DNA from: Robiginitalea aurantiaca
Lineage (GTDB): Bacteria; Bacteroidota; Bacteroidia; Flavobacteriales; Flavobacteriaceae
Direction of reading: 5' to 3'
NCBI RefSeq assembly: GCF_030380815.1
Contig: NZ_JAUDUY010000001.1
Span: 496,001-560,000, forward strand
DNA length: 64,000 bases
Shown here: piece by piece, positions 1 through 9,213 of the stretch
How positions within the stretch are numbered: position 1 is the stretch's first letter
Layout of the letters: each line of letters begins with the position of its first letter
Program-made: the position numbers and the translations under genes
Notes under the pieces: generated by a model
What the model was told of the DNA's origin: nothing
Databases searched by the model: none
What the model saw: only the letters and a program-made list of their open reading frames with translations

Positions 1-864
1 AATATTATCCTTATAATAAAGTCGTTTATCATCATCAAAAAAAGATATAATGGTTTCAGGCTCCCCAACTACCTTCCAGTCACCAATTAGAATTTTTGAA
101 ACTTCTTGGTTGAACACAAAGCTATCGTCGTAGCCTGAATTATCGAGTGCTTTAGCTATATTTTTGAAGCACTCTATCGCTTTTTGCCTATATCGGATAG
201 TCCAATTTAACTGATTATATATTGCGATATCCCGATAATCCATAACTTCATTTTTGTACCTAAAATCATTGAGCATAAATTCAATGCGACTTTTTTGGCT
301 ATCTGGACTATTACTGGAATGCCAAGCATAATATTGACTTCTTATACGGGTGGTCTCCGCTAATAAGTCCTGTAATACTTGGTTCTGATCTTCGACGATC
401 CTATAATACCTATTATACAATTCACTTAGTTCCCCTAGTAAATCCTTATAACTGTCAGGAACAATATCTAAATTCTGGTTCAATACAAGATAAGTATCCT
501 TTCTTGGAGTGAAGCTTGTGAGAGTTCTAGAAGCATTGTATAAATGAGGGATTTTATTTGCCTCATAATCATCCATTGTTAATTGATTAGTTAGCACTAA
601 AAAAATAGTAGAATCCCTTAAGGCATAATATTTCATCAGGTCAGTACTACTATTGATGTCTAAGATTAGCTCGTCCATGATGTCTGATAGAATAGTCGTG
701 ATTTTTTCATCATTTTTTCTTTCTTCATTCCAATTATCCACCTGCAAAGCAATCAAAATCCCAATTACCACCAACAGGATCTCCCCAATGGCATAGAGCA
801 GGTACTTACTGAACTTGTTATCAGTAATTAGTCTTTGGCGTATTTGGCGGAAGAAGCGGATCAT
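1..864 (-). CDS. DUF6090-type membrane protein (partial, cut by left edge)
   Basis: The frame is open without a stop from its ATG at 864 to base 1, at least 288 codons, so the 3' end lies outside the window. The first ~50 residues carry the family signature: a basic FFRQIRQRLITDNKFSKY start, one membrane helix at about residues 21-41 (GEILLVVIGILIAL) and an NWNEER motif right after it. The rest is hydrophilic and helical and should lie outside the inner membrane. It is already longer than its relatives here (235-250 residues). It is the last visible gene of a three-gene run; the upstream gene's TGA ends 1 base before this ATG, so they are surely cotranscribed. Function unknown; the family name DUF6090 is from memory of the N-terminal pattern. 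Confidence 0.8.
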   Translation of the reverse strand, partial: MIRFFRQIRQRLITDNKFSKYLLYAIGEILLVVIGILIALQVDNWNEERKNDEKITTILSDIMDELILDINSSTDLMKYYALRDSTIFLVLTNQLTMDDYEANKIPHLYNASRTLTSFTPRKDTYLVLNQNLDIVPDSYKDLLGELSELYNRYYRIVEDQNQVLQDLLAETTRIRSQYYAWHSSNSPDSQKSRIEFMLNDFRYKNEVMDYRDIAIYNQLNWTIRYRQKAIECFKNIAKALDNSGYDDSFVFNQEVSKILIGDWKVVGEPETIISFFDDDKRLYYKDNI

Positions 865-865
865 G

Positions 866-1573
866 TCAATAGTGTTCTAGTTCTTCCCCGATCATTGAAA
901 CCAGGTCATGTATTTCATCAAGAGCACGGAGGTACACCTGCTCTTTCTCATTGATTACCCGTAGTGATAATGCAAACTGATTTTGAAGCCTAGGGTTGTA
1001 CAACCTGTTCTCGTCGATTATTTCTTTGGATGAAATATTAACGACACTGGATATTTCCGGGATCATCTGCATAATGGCATCGTAATGGATCGTTTCCATC
1101 CGGTTGACGTACAGATAGGTTTCTTCCAACCTGCGAAGACGTTTTTTGATCTCCTCGTTCTTCAGCAGCTTAACATCCCCACTGTTTACCATAGTTTCAT
1201 AAATGTTGCCCTTTCGGTCAAAATCAGAGTAATCTACGAGCTTTTCGGTTATTATACAGAGGCTGTCCCGGCCACTTCGGTTATTTTCCCCGATTAGTGT
1301 TATGGCATAGTGGAACTGCGACTTGTTCTTGTTATTGTAGGCGATTTGTCCTTCGATATTCTGACGGTCTTCGAGCAGTTGCTGAATGATATTCTGATAA
1401 AAGGTCTTCGCCTCTTTTTCCTGCATACGGTTGTCATTCCAGGTATTGATCTGCAAGGCAATCAGGATCCCAATCACCACCAACAAAATCTCCCCAACTG
1501 CATAAAGCAGGTATTTACTGAACTTATTGTCAGTAAGGAGGCGATGTCGTATTTGGCGGAAGAAGCGGAGCAT
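866..1573 (-). CDS. DUF6090-type membrane protein
   Basis: 235 residues: basic N-terminus starting MLRFFRQIRHRLL, one membrane helix at about 21-41, the NTWNDNR motif, then a ~185-residue helical, charged domain predicted to be periplasmic. It is the middle gene of a three-gene run: the next upstream gene's TAA abuts this ATG (1573/1574) and its own TGA is 1 base from the next ATG. The first ~45 residues are almost identical to the neighbours while the rest is strongly diverged, so the copies share an anchor but not a sensor or binding domain. Role unknown. Confidence 0.82.
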   Translation of the reverse strand: MLRFFRQIRHRLLTDNKFSKYLLYAVGEILLVVIGILIALQINTWNDNRMQEKEAKTFYQNIIQQLLEDRQNIEGQIAYNNKNKSQFHYAITLIGENNRSGRDSLCIITEKLVDYSDFDRKGNIYETMVNSGDVKLLKNEEIKKRLRRLEETYLYVNRMETIHYDAIMQMIPEISSVVNISSKEIIDENRLYNPRLQNQFALSLRVINEKEQVYLRALDEIHDLVSMIGEELEHY

Positions 1574-2308
1574 TTATTCGAGTTTGTTAGTTTGGAGTTC
1601 TTCTTCAATATGATCTATAAGGTCTTTAATAGCGGAATGGGTCATCTTTGCATAGTCAATATGGTCTTCTCTGATATTAATCAGGATGCTGAGGAAATTC
1701 ATAAATTCCTCATTTGTTCGAAGGCGTTCAAAATCATTTGGCCTTGCGATATCAGAGTCAATACTCCTCCGAACATTACCAACCATGATTCTTTGGGTGG
1801 TATTCTGGCTAAAAGACCATTCCCAAAGGCCTGTATCGTCCAAAAGTGATTGTATATTAAAATTATGGACTTCGATGATCTGTTGTTTAAGACTGTCGTT
1901 TGCGATAATATCTATTCCTTTTGTTTTGAGGGTCTCATAGGTTGTTGTGGAAAACAGGGGTATACTCCACACATCTAAGTTGCCGAAAGCCGAATCCAGT
2001 TCTGTATTATAGGCAAGGTCATTTTCCAGATAATAATGAATGCGACGATAACCATCAAGATATTGCTGATTTGTATTTATGGTATATTCTAGTTCTGTAC
2101 GGGAAAATTCCAAATCAGATTTAAGGTCCTCCAGAAGGGAAATTCCCTCCAGACGAATCTTCCTTTGCTCGTTCCAGTTGTCAACCTGAAAAGCAATCAG
2201 TATCCCAATCACCACAAGTAAAATCTCCCCAACAGCATACAGCAGGTATTTGCTGAATTTGTTATCTGTAATAAGTCTTTGACGTATTTGGCGGAAGAAG
2301 CGGAGCAT
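1574..2308 (-). CDS. DUF6090-type membrane protein
   Basis: 244 residues with the same layout: MLRFFRQIRQRLI start, helix at about 21-41, NWNEQRK, then a helical extracytoplasmic region containing a TTYETLKTKG segment that recurs in the copies at 866 and 6388 (YETMVNSG, TTYESLKS). It is the first gene of the left-edge run; about 200 bases upstream separate it from the divergent symporter genes, which is where the promoter should lie. Stop codon and next ATG are directly adjacent. Function unknown. Confidence 0.82.
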   Translation of the reverse strand: MLRFFRQIRQRLITDNKFSKYLLYAVGEILLVVIGILIAFQVDNWNEQRKIRLEGISLLEDLKSDLEFSRTELEYTINTNQQYLDGYRRIHYYLENDLAYNTELDSAFGNLDVWSIPLFSTTTYETLKTKGIDIIANDSLKQQIIEVHNFNIQSLLDDTGLWEWSFSQNTTQRIMVGNVRRSIDSDIARPNDFERLRTNEEFMNFLSILINIREDHIDYAKMTHSAIKDLIDHIEEELQTNKLE

Positions 2309-2532
2309 TAGTGTAGTTCATTTAAGTAGCGTGGAACCGAACTCTGGGTATCATCCATCCTGTCTTTTCATATATCATTGGATCCAGTCCTTTAAAGTTA
2401 CATGAAAATGATTGGACTAAGTTGATTTTACTATCTTTTGAGCTGAGAAAAAAAGAACACCCAAGCGCCTATCAGAGATTCGGGAATAGGTCTTAGCATT
2501 AAAGCTTGGACTTAAATTATAGAATTTATTTA

Positions 2533-2784
2533 ATGGCTAAAAAGGCAAAGGCATATTGGAAAGAAAACCTCAGGTATCTCTTCATCCTGTTAACCATATG
2601 GTTTGGGGTTTCCTTTGGTGCGGGTATCTTGTTTAAAGATGTTCTGGACGACATAAAAATTGGGGGGTTTAAACTGGGCTTTTGGTTTGCCCAGCAAGGC
2701 TCTATGTATGTCTTTGTGATTTTGATATTTATCTATGTACGCCTGATGAACAAACTCGACAAAAAATATGGGTATGATTCATAG
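2533..2784 (+). CDS. DUF4212 small subunit of a sodium/solute symporter
   Basis: 83 residues with two membrane helices (about 16-36 and 53-75) ending in a charged tail. This matches the DUF4212 family, small proteins always encoded just before an SSS-family symporter of the VC_2705 type, which it does here with a 17-base overlap. The frame extends upstream to a TTG at 2506, but the ATG at 2533 (MAKKAKAYWKEN) gives the usual family start. Probable role: partner or stabiliser of the transporter in the inner membrane; the exact function in the family is not established. Confidence 0.88.
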   Translation: MAKKAKAYWKENLRYLFILLTIWFGVSFGAGILFKDVLDDIKIGGFKLGFWFAQQGSMYVFVILIFIYVRLMNKLDKKYGYDS

Positions 2785-4501
2785 CCTGATGGTCGAAGGG
2801 ATTGGGGTTCAGAATTGGACGTACATTCTGGTGGGAGTAACTTTTGCCTTGTATATAAGTATCGCTATTTGGTCGAGAGCAGGCTCTACCAAAGAGTTTT
2901 ACGTGGCAGGATCCGGGGTATCCCCATTGGCCAATGGAATGGCTACGGCAGCTGATTGGATGAGTGCCGCATCCTTTATTTCGATGGCAGGTATTATTTC
3001 TTTTGCAGGATATGATGGGGCGGTGTATTTAATGGGATGGACGGGCGGTTATGTGCTCCTGGCACTGCTTTTAGCGCCCTACCTGCGCAAATTTGGCAAA
3101 TTTACGGTGCCTGACTTTATTGGTGAGCGCTATTATTCGGACATCGCTCGTATTGTAGGTGTACTGTGCGCTTTGCTGGTTTCTTTTACCTATGTAGCCG
3201 GGCAAATGCGCGGCGTTGGCCTTGTTTTTTCCCGTTTTTTAGAAGTTGACATTAACACAGGCGTCATCATAGGAATGCTCATTGTCTTGTTCTATGCCGT
3301 TTTGGGAGGTATGAAGGGGATTACCTATACCCAGGTGGCCCAGTATTGTGTGCTCATTTTCGCATTTATGGTGCCTGCTATTTTTATCTCGATTCAGATG
3401 ACGGGCAACCCCATTCCGCAACTTGGATTTGGAAGCCAAATGGCCGATGGGTCCGGCGCGTATTTGTTGGATAAATTGGATGGTTTGAGTACAGATCTGG
3501 GTTTTGCCGAGTATACTGAAGGGTCAAAATCGGTGACAGATGTCTTTGCAATCACCTTGGCGCTCATGGTGGGTACGGCCGGACTGCCCCATGTGATCGT
3601 TCGGTTCTTCACGGTTAAGCGAGTGAAGGACGCCCGGAAATCTGCAGGAATCGCCTTGCTTCTGATCGTTATCCTATATTCTACGGCTCCTGCCGTGGCT
3701 GTTTTTGCGAGAACAAATATGATTGAAACCGTTTCCAGGCAACCTTATAGCTCGGTTCCGGAATGGTTCAAAAAATGGGAAACCACAGGGTTAATTGTCT
3801 TTGACGATAAAAATGAGGACGGGATAATCAATTATGTGGCCGATGTATCAAAAAATGAATTGGTTGTGGATAACGATATAATGGTTCTGGCAAATCCGGA
3901 AATTGCCCGCCTGCCAGACTGGATTGTCGCTTTGGTAGCCGCCGGTGCTCTGGCCGCTGCATTATCAACAGCTGCCGGACTTTTGTTGGTTATTTCTTCC
4001 TCCATTTCTCACGATTTGATCAAGAAAATAATCAATCCGAACATATCAGAGAATGGCGAATTGATCGCCGCCCGGATTTCGGCAATAGTGGCGGTTTGCG
4101 TGGCTGGTTACTTTGGCATCAACCCTCCCGGATTTGTCGCTGCAACCGTAGCCCTGGCCTTTGGGTTGGCGGCAGCCTCCTTCTTTCCCGCGATCATTTT
4201 GGGCATCTTTTATAAAAGGATGAATAAAGAGGGAGCCATTGCCGGCATGGTCGTGGGGATTACCTTAATGATGCTGTATATGATAAAATACAGACTGGGC
4301 TGGTTTGATGAGGTTCTGCCCGGTAAGGACCAATGGTGGTTCGGGATTTCACCCGAAGGTTTTGGCAGCGTGGCAATGCTTGTCAATTTTGTGGTTTCAA
4401 TTATTATCTCGAAACTCACTCCTGCACCCCCAGGGGAAGTACAGGAAATTGTTGAAAACATACGAATCCCTCAAGGAAGCGGTCCGGCCAGTCCTCATTA
4501 A
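2768..4501 (+). CDS. Sodium/solute symporter, SSS family (VC_2705 type, acetate-permease-like)
   Basis: 577 residues with about 13 hydrophobic segments. The early region (STKEFYVAGSGVSPLANGMATAADWMSAASF) is the typical SSS helix-1/2 pattern seen in acetate permease ActP and its relatives, and LPHVIVRFFTVK around residue 275 is the conserved SSS sugar-carrier signature region. A hydrophilic insertion at about 340-365 contains DDKNEDGIIN, an EF-hand-like DxNxDG loop, not a normal SSS element. It overlaps the DUF4212 gene by 17 bases, so the two are translated as a unit. Substrate is probably a small monocarboxylate such as acetate, by analogy only. ATG at 2774 is an alternative start. Confidence 0.9.
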   Translation: MGMIHSLMVEGIGVQNWTYILVGVTFALYISIAIWSRAGSTKEFYVAGSGVSPLANGMATAADWMSAASFISMAGIISFAGYDGAVYLMGWTGGYVLLALLLAPYLRKFGKFTVPDFIGERYYSDIARIVGVLCALLVSFTYVAGQMRGVGLVFSRFLEVDINTGVIIGMLIVLFYAVLGGMKGITYTQVAQYCVLIFAFMVPAIFISIQMTGNPIPQLGFGSQMADGSGAYLLDKLDGLSTDLGFAEYTEGSKSVTDVFAITLALMVGTAGLPHVIVRFFTVKRVKDARKSAGIALLLIVILYSTAPAVAVFARTNMIETVSRQPYSSVPEWFKKWETTGLIVFDDKNEDGIINYVADVSKNELVVDNDIMVLANPEIARLPDWIVALVAAGALAAALSTAAGLLLVISSSISHDLIKKIINPNISENGELIAARISAIVAVCVAGYFGINPPGFVAATVALAFGLAAASFFPAIILGIFYKRMNKEGAIAGMVVGITLMMLYMIKYRLGWFDEVLPGKDQWWFGISPEGFGSVAMLVNFVVSIIISKLTPAPPGEVQEIVENIRIPQGSGPASPH

Positions 4502-4789
4502 TGGAGGATTTGGACAAAGCCTGGTGCATGTACACGGAATTCCGGTATAGTTGTATTTCCCAATCAGTGCTGCCTTCGAAAAAGGTTGTTCAAACCACCC
4601 TTCCTGCCTGTAGCGGTTCTTGCACTTAGCCAGACGTTTTTCATCCGAAGCATGCCTTTTGAAATGAGGGGCTGATCAAGTCTTGGGAAGCTACTTGTTT
4701 CAACATTTGTCCTGTATATTGCTCGGATGATAATTCCGGACAGTCCATGAGGTTGGAAGCTATACTTTTGGTCGCAGATCATTTAAGCC
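4502..4789 (+). other. Intergenic stretch, no gene seen
   Basis: About 290 bases between the symporter and the lipoprotein pair. Short frames on both strands lack any recognisable protein pattern, and no hairpin followed by a T-run was found. It may hold the promoter of the lipoprotein pair, but no clear Bacteroidota TAnnTTTG element was identified. Confidence 0.4.
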
Positions 4790-5173
4790 ATGAAGCAAAT
4801 CTCAATAATAATTATAGCACTCCTGTCCTTTATATTTTCAGGATGTTCCAAGGAAGACGAAGCCCAGACCACCATCTTTGAAGGTGTGGTTTTTTTAACA
4901 GGCGATAATCAGTCCTTTGATGACCTGACTGTCATTTTATATGGTCATAGGAAATGTGAGATTTTGGGATGTGAACTCATCGTAAGGAGGACTTCCGCAG
5001 TAGGTTCAGAGGGCACTTTTTCAATCCAGGACACCTCCTCTGAAGACAGGTATTACAGTATTCAGGTATGGGGTGAAGGAAGGATAGGCATTATGAACGA
5101 CTGTACTCCTGAATGCAACCGGCTGAATCCGGGTAAAACGTACGCGAACCTAATGCTTTATGTTGATCGATGA
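4790..5173 (+). CDS. Small lipoprotein, unknown
   Basis: 127 residues with a lipoprotein signal peptide: a short basic start, hydrophobic core IIIIALLSFIFSG and lipidated Cys19, followed by SKEDEA, an acidic +2 region typical of surface-bound Bacteroidota lipoproteins. The mature part looks beta-rich (EGVVFLTGDN..LTVILYGHR) and has four further cysteines (around 53-61 and 105-110) that could pair. No family recognised; a carboxypeptidase-regulatory-like fold is only a guess. Its TGA overlaps the ATG of the next lipoprotein gene (ATGA), so they form an operon. Confidence 0.75.
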   Translation: MKQISIIIIALLSFIFSGCSKEDEAQTTIFEGVVFLTGDNQSFDDLTVILYGHRKCEILGCELIVRRTSAVGSEGTFSIQDTSSEDRYYSIQVWGEGRIGIMNDCTPECNRLNPGKTYANLMLYVDR

Positions 5174-5589
5174 AATTTCATAGAACCCTTCAAGTTTCGG
5201 CACTCCTTATCTTTATATTGGGCTCAGGTATTTCATGTACCAATGAGGATGATTGCGGTGATGAAGCTTCAAAATTTTCTGTTTTGGAAGTGTCAGAAGT
5301 AACTTCTACCTCATTCAATGCCTATGGAGTGGTTACACCACCACCCTGTGAACGACTGAATGTAGGGTTTGGCACCGGGATCGTGCTCTCCACAGAGCCG
5401 GACCCGAACCTCGGGGACGGAATTGATTATGGCAGATCGTCCCTTACCTACGATTTCATGGTTATTGGACTAAAGCCTGAAACCAAATATTACATAAAAC
5501 CCTATTTCATCATCAGTCTTCGCCGCTATGAATTGGGGGATCAATATGAAGTAACCACCTTATCCCAAATTGAGAACACTCCGGAATGA
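5170..5589 (+). CDS. Small lipoprotein, fibronectin-III-like
   Basis: 139 residues with a lipoprotein signal (ALLIFILGSGISC, lipid-carrying Cys23, then TNEDD). The mature part resembles a single fibronectin type III-like domain: SEVTSTSFNAYGVV near the start and the LKPETKYYIKPYF segment near the end, a pattern common in Bacteroidota surface lipoproteins. Translationally coupled by ATGA overlap to the preceding lipoprotein. Function unknown; it is convergent with the DUF6090-type pair downstream. Confidence 0.75.
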   Translation: MKFHRTLQVSALLIFILGSGISCTNEDDCGDEASKFSVLEVSEVTSTSFNAYGVVTPPPCERLNVGFGTGIVLSTEPDPNLGDGIDYGRSSLTYDFMVIGLKPETKYYIKPYFIISLRRYELGDQYEVTTLSQIENTPE

Positions 5590-5638
5590 CTTCTCAAATG
5601 AGTCAGGAGTCTTTGTCGGATTTGGCGAAAGAAGGGCT

Positions 5639-6391
5639 TCATTTGAAGCGGTTAAGTTCTCGTTCAAGGATCTGAATGATTTTGACATTTTGTTGCCGAA
5701 CCAGCTTGAGTTCATCTTGTGCATCAAAAGTATGGATGTATACTTCTGCGATGTAATCCTCAAACAATGGATCCAGCATCAGGCCATGGAAATCGGAAGG
5801 AAAATCGCTTTCGGGGAGATCATAATAGCTAAGTCCAGAGGAACTGAGGCTCCTGACATAAGGATTAACAATGGAGCCGGCCCTGAGCTGAACTTCTATA
5901 TGCCTTTTTTCATTTTCACCTGCGTCGGCAACCACATCCTCCCAACTGAATAACAAGTTGATTAGGGAATCGTTTTTAATAAGATGCACATCTCCGGAGG
6001 AAATCCCAGACCTAAGTGCCCCGTTTTGGGGGTTATAGGTCCAGAGCCAGGTGGTATTCGCGACCCATTCGCGGAGGGTATCGTACACTGGGGGAATTGC
6101 CTGGTCGGGCCTTAGGGTAACAATTTTATTCGCGGCTTCGATGACGCGGCTATTGTAGTACATCACGCTATCCAATTGCTTCAAATTTGCATTGAATTCA
6201 ACCGAAAGCGAGGCGAGCAAAGCGGTTCTTTTATCCTGGTCTTTGCGCCCTTCATTCCAGTCGTTCACCCAGAGCGCTATCAATATGCCAATCACCACTA
6301 ACAATATCTCCCCAACGGCATACAATACATACTTGCTGAACTTGTGATCACTCAGAAGACTTTGACGTATTTGGCGGAAGAAGCGAATCAT
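5639..6391 (-). CDS. DUF6090-type membrane protein
   Basis: 250 residues: MIRFFRQIRQSLLSDHKFSKY, membrane helix at about 21-41, WVNDWNEGRK, then a hydrophilic helical domain with SGISSGDVHLIKNDSL, a motif that echoes the SGDVKLLKNEEI segment of the copy at 866. It is the second gene of a two-gene run; its ATG overlaps the TGA-side end of the upstream gene by 4 bases (6388-6391). Convergent with the lipoprotein pair, with about 50 bases between. Function unknown. Confidence 0.82.
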   Translation of the reverse strand: MIRFFRQIRQSLLSDHKFSKYVLYAVGEILLVVIGILIALWVNDWNEGRKDQDKRTALLASLSVEFNANLKQLDSVMYYNSRVIEAANKIVTLRPDQAIPPVYDTLREWVANTTWLWTYNPQNGALRSGISSGDVHLIKNDSLINLLFSWEDVVADAGENEKRHIEVQLRAGSIVNPYVRSLSSSGLSYYDLPESDFPSDFHGLMLDPLFEDYIAEVYIHTFDAQDELKLVRQQNVKIIQILERELNRFK

Positions 6392-7119
6392 TTTTCGAGG
6401 TTTTTCATCTCTTTTTCTATAGCTGTGATCACTTCTTCTATCCCGTTTATGGTACTAATATAAATCCCTATGCCGTATTTGCGTAAACCTATCAATCCGT
6501 AGAGATAGTTGATAAAACCCGTATCAGATTTCATTTTTTCTAAATCAACCGGATAAACCATGGGAACATCACTGTCTTTATACCTGAGGTATTTATTTCC
6601 ATAAAGCAGTGTTTGCTGATTAAAGATGGCCCATTCTATTTTCAGATGATCCTCAGTCAAATATGTGAATCTTCGGTCATACAGATCAGAAATTGTTTTT
6701 TTCAGGGAGTCATTGGATAAGATTTCGGTATTGCTTTTGAGGCTTTCGTAGGTGGTTCGCCTGAATCGGGGCACATGAAAAGCGTTGATGAAAAAGCTCG
6801 CCCTGTCAATTTTATCCGAATGGGGTTCGTTATTGTCTATGGCGGCAAGAATAATCCGATAATTCTCTATAGTGCTTTCATTCAGGGATTTGCCAATTTG
6901 AAGGTCACTTAATGTTTCTTCCAGATCGGATTTCAATTCCGCAAGCATGGAATATTTCTGTTCGGTTAGCTTCCGATGTTCGTTCCAATTATTTACCTGC
7001 AGCGCAATCAAAATACCAATCACCACCAGTAAAATCTCCCCAACGGCATACAGTATATACTTACTGAATTTGTGGTCATTCAGGAGTCTTTGACGAATTT
7101 GGCGAAAAAAACGGAGCAT
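6388..7119 (-). CDS. DUF6090-type membrane protein
   Basis: 243 residues with the family anchor (MLRFFRQIRQRLLNDHKFSKY, helix ~21-41, NNWNEHRK) and a diverged, charged, helical C-terminal region that contains TTYESLKSNTEILSNDSLK, shared in pattern with the copy at 1574. It is first in a two-gene run. About 190 bases separate it from the divergent TolB-like/TPR gene. Function unknown. Confidence 0.82.
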   Translation of the reverse strand: MLRFFRQIRQRLLNDHKFSKYILYAVGEILLVVIGILIALQVNNWNEHRKLTEQKYSMLAELKSDLEETLSDLQIGKSLNESTIENYRIILAAIDNNEPHSDKIDRASFFINAFHVPRFRRTTYESLKSNTEILSNDSLKKTISDLYDRRFTYLTEDHLKIEWAIFNQQTLLYGNKYLRYKDSDVPMVYPVDLEKMKSDTGFINYLYGLIGLRKYGIGIYISTINGIEEVITAIEKEMKNLEK

Positions 7120-7311
7120 GGGTTTACTGCTATACTTATCAAGTTACAGAAATTATTGATTTTGATCACTAGGCCGGGAGATTTCCTCAAATGTCAGGAA
7201 TATTTGTCATTACCTAGGTCATTGATATTTATCATTTTAAGTTTCTCAGGTCTTCATTACATTGATAGGTTATTATTTATCATTTGAATCCGACCGCCAA
7301 TTCAATAGGAT

Positions 7312-9153
7312 ATGGACTTCAAGAACTACTTTGAAGAGTTAAAAAGGCGAAAAGTCTTTAAGACCGCCATTGCCTATATCGCAGCGGCATGGATTATTGC
7401 CCAGATAACCGCTGACCTTTTGCCCATTTTTGAAATTCCCCCTTTCATTCAAAAGGTCATCCTCATTATTTTAATCGTCGGTTTTCCGGCTATCCTCATT
7501 TTTGCCTGGATCTACGATGTCACTCCTGAGGGGATCAGAAAAACTGAAAGGGTCCAAAATCCCTTAACGGAAAGACGCAAAAAGACCCGCAGGTTAAATG
7601 CAGCGATTATTTCGCTGCTTTCAATTGCAGTGCTCATAATGATTTACGATCAATTCACTATATCGGAAAGGGGAAATTCTGAAATTCTAACGTTAGTTGC
7701 AAAGGAGGATTCTATCGAGAGATCTGTAGCAGTATTGCCATTTAAAAATTGGAGCGGGGATTCCAGTTTGGAATACGTCAGTGACGGGATTGCAGATGAA
7801 ATCACCACCAATCTCGAGGATATAGAAGAGCTGGATAAAGTGATCGCTTTTCGTCAGACGCTAAAATATAAATATTCGGATCTTGACCTTAAACAGATTT
7901 CGGATTCTCTGGATGTTAGGTTCATATTGGATGGGAGCATACAATTGTCTGGCGACAAAATACGCGTGAAGGTTCAATTGCTTGATTGCCAAACCAATGA
8001 ATATTACTGGAAAGAAGTTTTTACGACCAACTGGGATACCGAGGAAATATTCACACTCCAAAACGAGGTTACTCGAAGAGTTGTCGAAAAAATGGATAAG
8101 GAAGTGGGCGTGGATACCGTACTCTTTGAAAAACAATTACCAACAGAAAGCACAGAGGCCTATGAATATTATTTGAAAGGTTTGTATCAGGAAAGAAAAG
8201 GATCTCAACAAGGTATTGCCCGTTCTATTGAGTTTTTCAGCAAGGCTATTGAACTGGATTCGACGTTCATTCAGGCTTACAAGTCCCTTTCTAATAGTTA
8301 TATGTACGGCGGGGTTTTCAATGGGGTTAATGAGCAAAGGTATTCCTGGAGATCTTCTAAAAAATATGTTGAAAAAGTCTTGGAAATGTCTAAAGATGAG
8401 GGCGATCTCAGATGGGCAAAACAAAGAATGCGGACGAATTCCTACTTCTTTGAATGGGATTTCGATTTAATGGAAAAAGAATACCTGGAAGGCTTTGATG
8501 ACAATAGCTATCTGATGAAAACCCTCTATGAGTTCAATACGGGCAGGTTTGAAGAAGCCTTGCAAACCGCTGAACTTCGGGCGGATCGCTATCCGGCTTG
8601 TGGTGTCTGCCAGGCATATTTGGCTAACGCGTTATTTTTTCTAGGCAGGTTAAATGAATCTACCAGGGTATTGGATCAAAATTTTGATCTATTTAATGAC
8701 AACTATACTTTTCTAAGAGAGGCTGCCATTACATATTATTATTTAGGTGACTACAGCAAATCGCAGGAAGCATTAAAGCGCATTAGGTTTATTTATAATG
8801 ACAATTCCCCTACCATCTTGTTTCTGATGGCAGTCAATTATAATGTAAGTGGAGATACAAATGCTGAAAAGGAAATTCTTGATAGCCTGCTTGAACAATA
8901 TCGTAATCAGAATTCCGGATCACCGGCCTGGAATTTGGCTAAATATTATGCTCACACAGGGGAATACGAAAATTCCATAACGTGGCTCCAACGGTCTTTC
9001 GAACGCTATGATGTTGAAATGATCTGGTTGAGGACAGAGCCGCTTTTTGCCCCCATAAGAAAGGATCCCAGGTATCTGGAGATTTACAAAAATGTTGGAT
9101 TTCCTGTTCCGCCTGAAGTCTTCCCAGAGGATGTGTCAAGAACGATTCAGTAA
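7312..9153 (+). CDS. TolB-like (FlgO-type) domain and TPR membrane protein
   Basis: 613 residues. The N-terminus (ELKRRKVFKTAIAYIAAAW) with two membrane helices at about 17-38 and 45-67, the DVTPEGIRK segment and a third helix near 97-115 is the standard head of a widespread family of membrane TPR proteins. Residues ~140-275 form a TolB/FlgO-like domain (SVAVLPFKNWSGD, YVSDGIADEITTNL, RFILDGSIQLSGDKIRVKVQLLD). From about 280 to 600 the protein is TPR-like helical repeats (AFEYYLKGL, AIELDSTFIQAYKSL, AWNLAKYYAHTGEY). In relatives the head may be a cyclase or DNA-binding domain; here it is only a membrane anchor. A signalling or scaffold role is inferred, not shown. Confidence 0.85.
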   Translation: MDFKNYFEELKRRKVFKTAIAYIAAAWIIAQITADLLPIFEIPPFIQKVILIILIVGFPAILIFAWIYDVTPEGIRKTERVQNPLTERRKKTRRLNAAIISLLSIAVLIMIYDQFTISERGNSEILTLVAKEDSIERSVAVLPFKNWSGDSSLEYVSDGIADEITTNLEDIEELDKVIAFRQTLKYKYSDLDLKQISDSLDVRFILDGSIQLSGDKIRVKVQLLDCQTNEYYWKEVFTTNWDTEEIFTLQNEVTRRVVEKMDKEVGVDTVLFEKQLPTESTEAYEYYLKGLYQERKGSQQGIARSIEFFSKAIELDSTFIQAYKSLSNSYMYGGVFNGVNEQRYSWRSSKKYVEKVLEMSKDEGDLRWAKQRMRTNSYFFEWDFDLMEKEYLEGFDDNSYLMKTLYEFNTGRFEEALQTAELRADRYPACGVCQAYLANALFFLGRLNESTRVLDQNFDLFNDNYTFLREAAITYYYLGDYSKSQEALKRIRFIYNDNSPTILFLMAVNYNVSGDTNAEKEILDSLLEQYRNQNSGSPAWNLAKYYAHTGEYENSITWLQRSFERYDVEMIWLRTEPLFAPIRKDPRYLEIYKNVGFPVPPEVFPEDVSRTIQ

Positions 9154-9213
9154 CTATCCGATTCCCTGATCAAAACACAAAAAAGGTCCGGAAATTCATT
9201 TTTGGCCGCACGC

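Noticed and set aside
4564-4782. 72-codon minus-strand frame before the lipoprotein pair
   Set aside because: No conserved motif and no expected start context.
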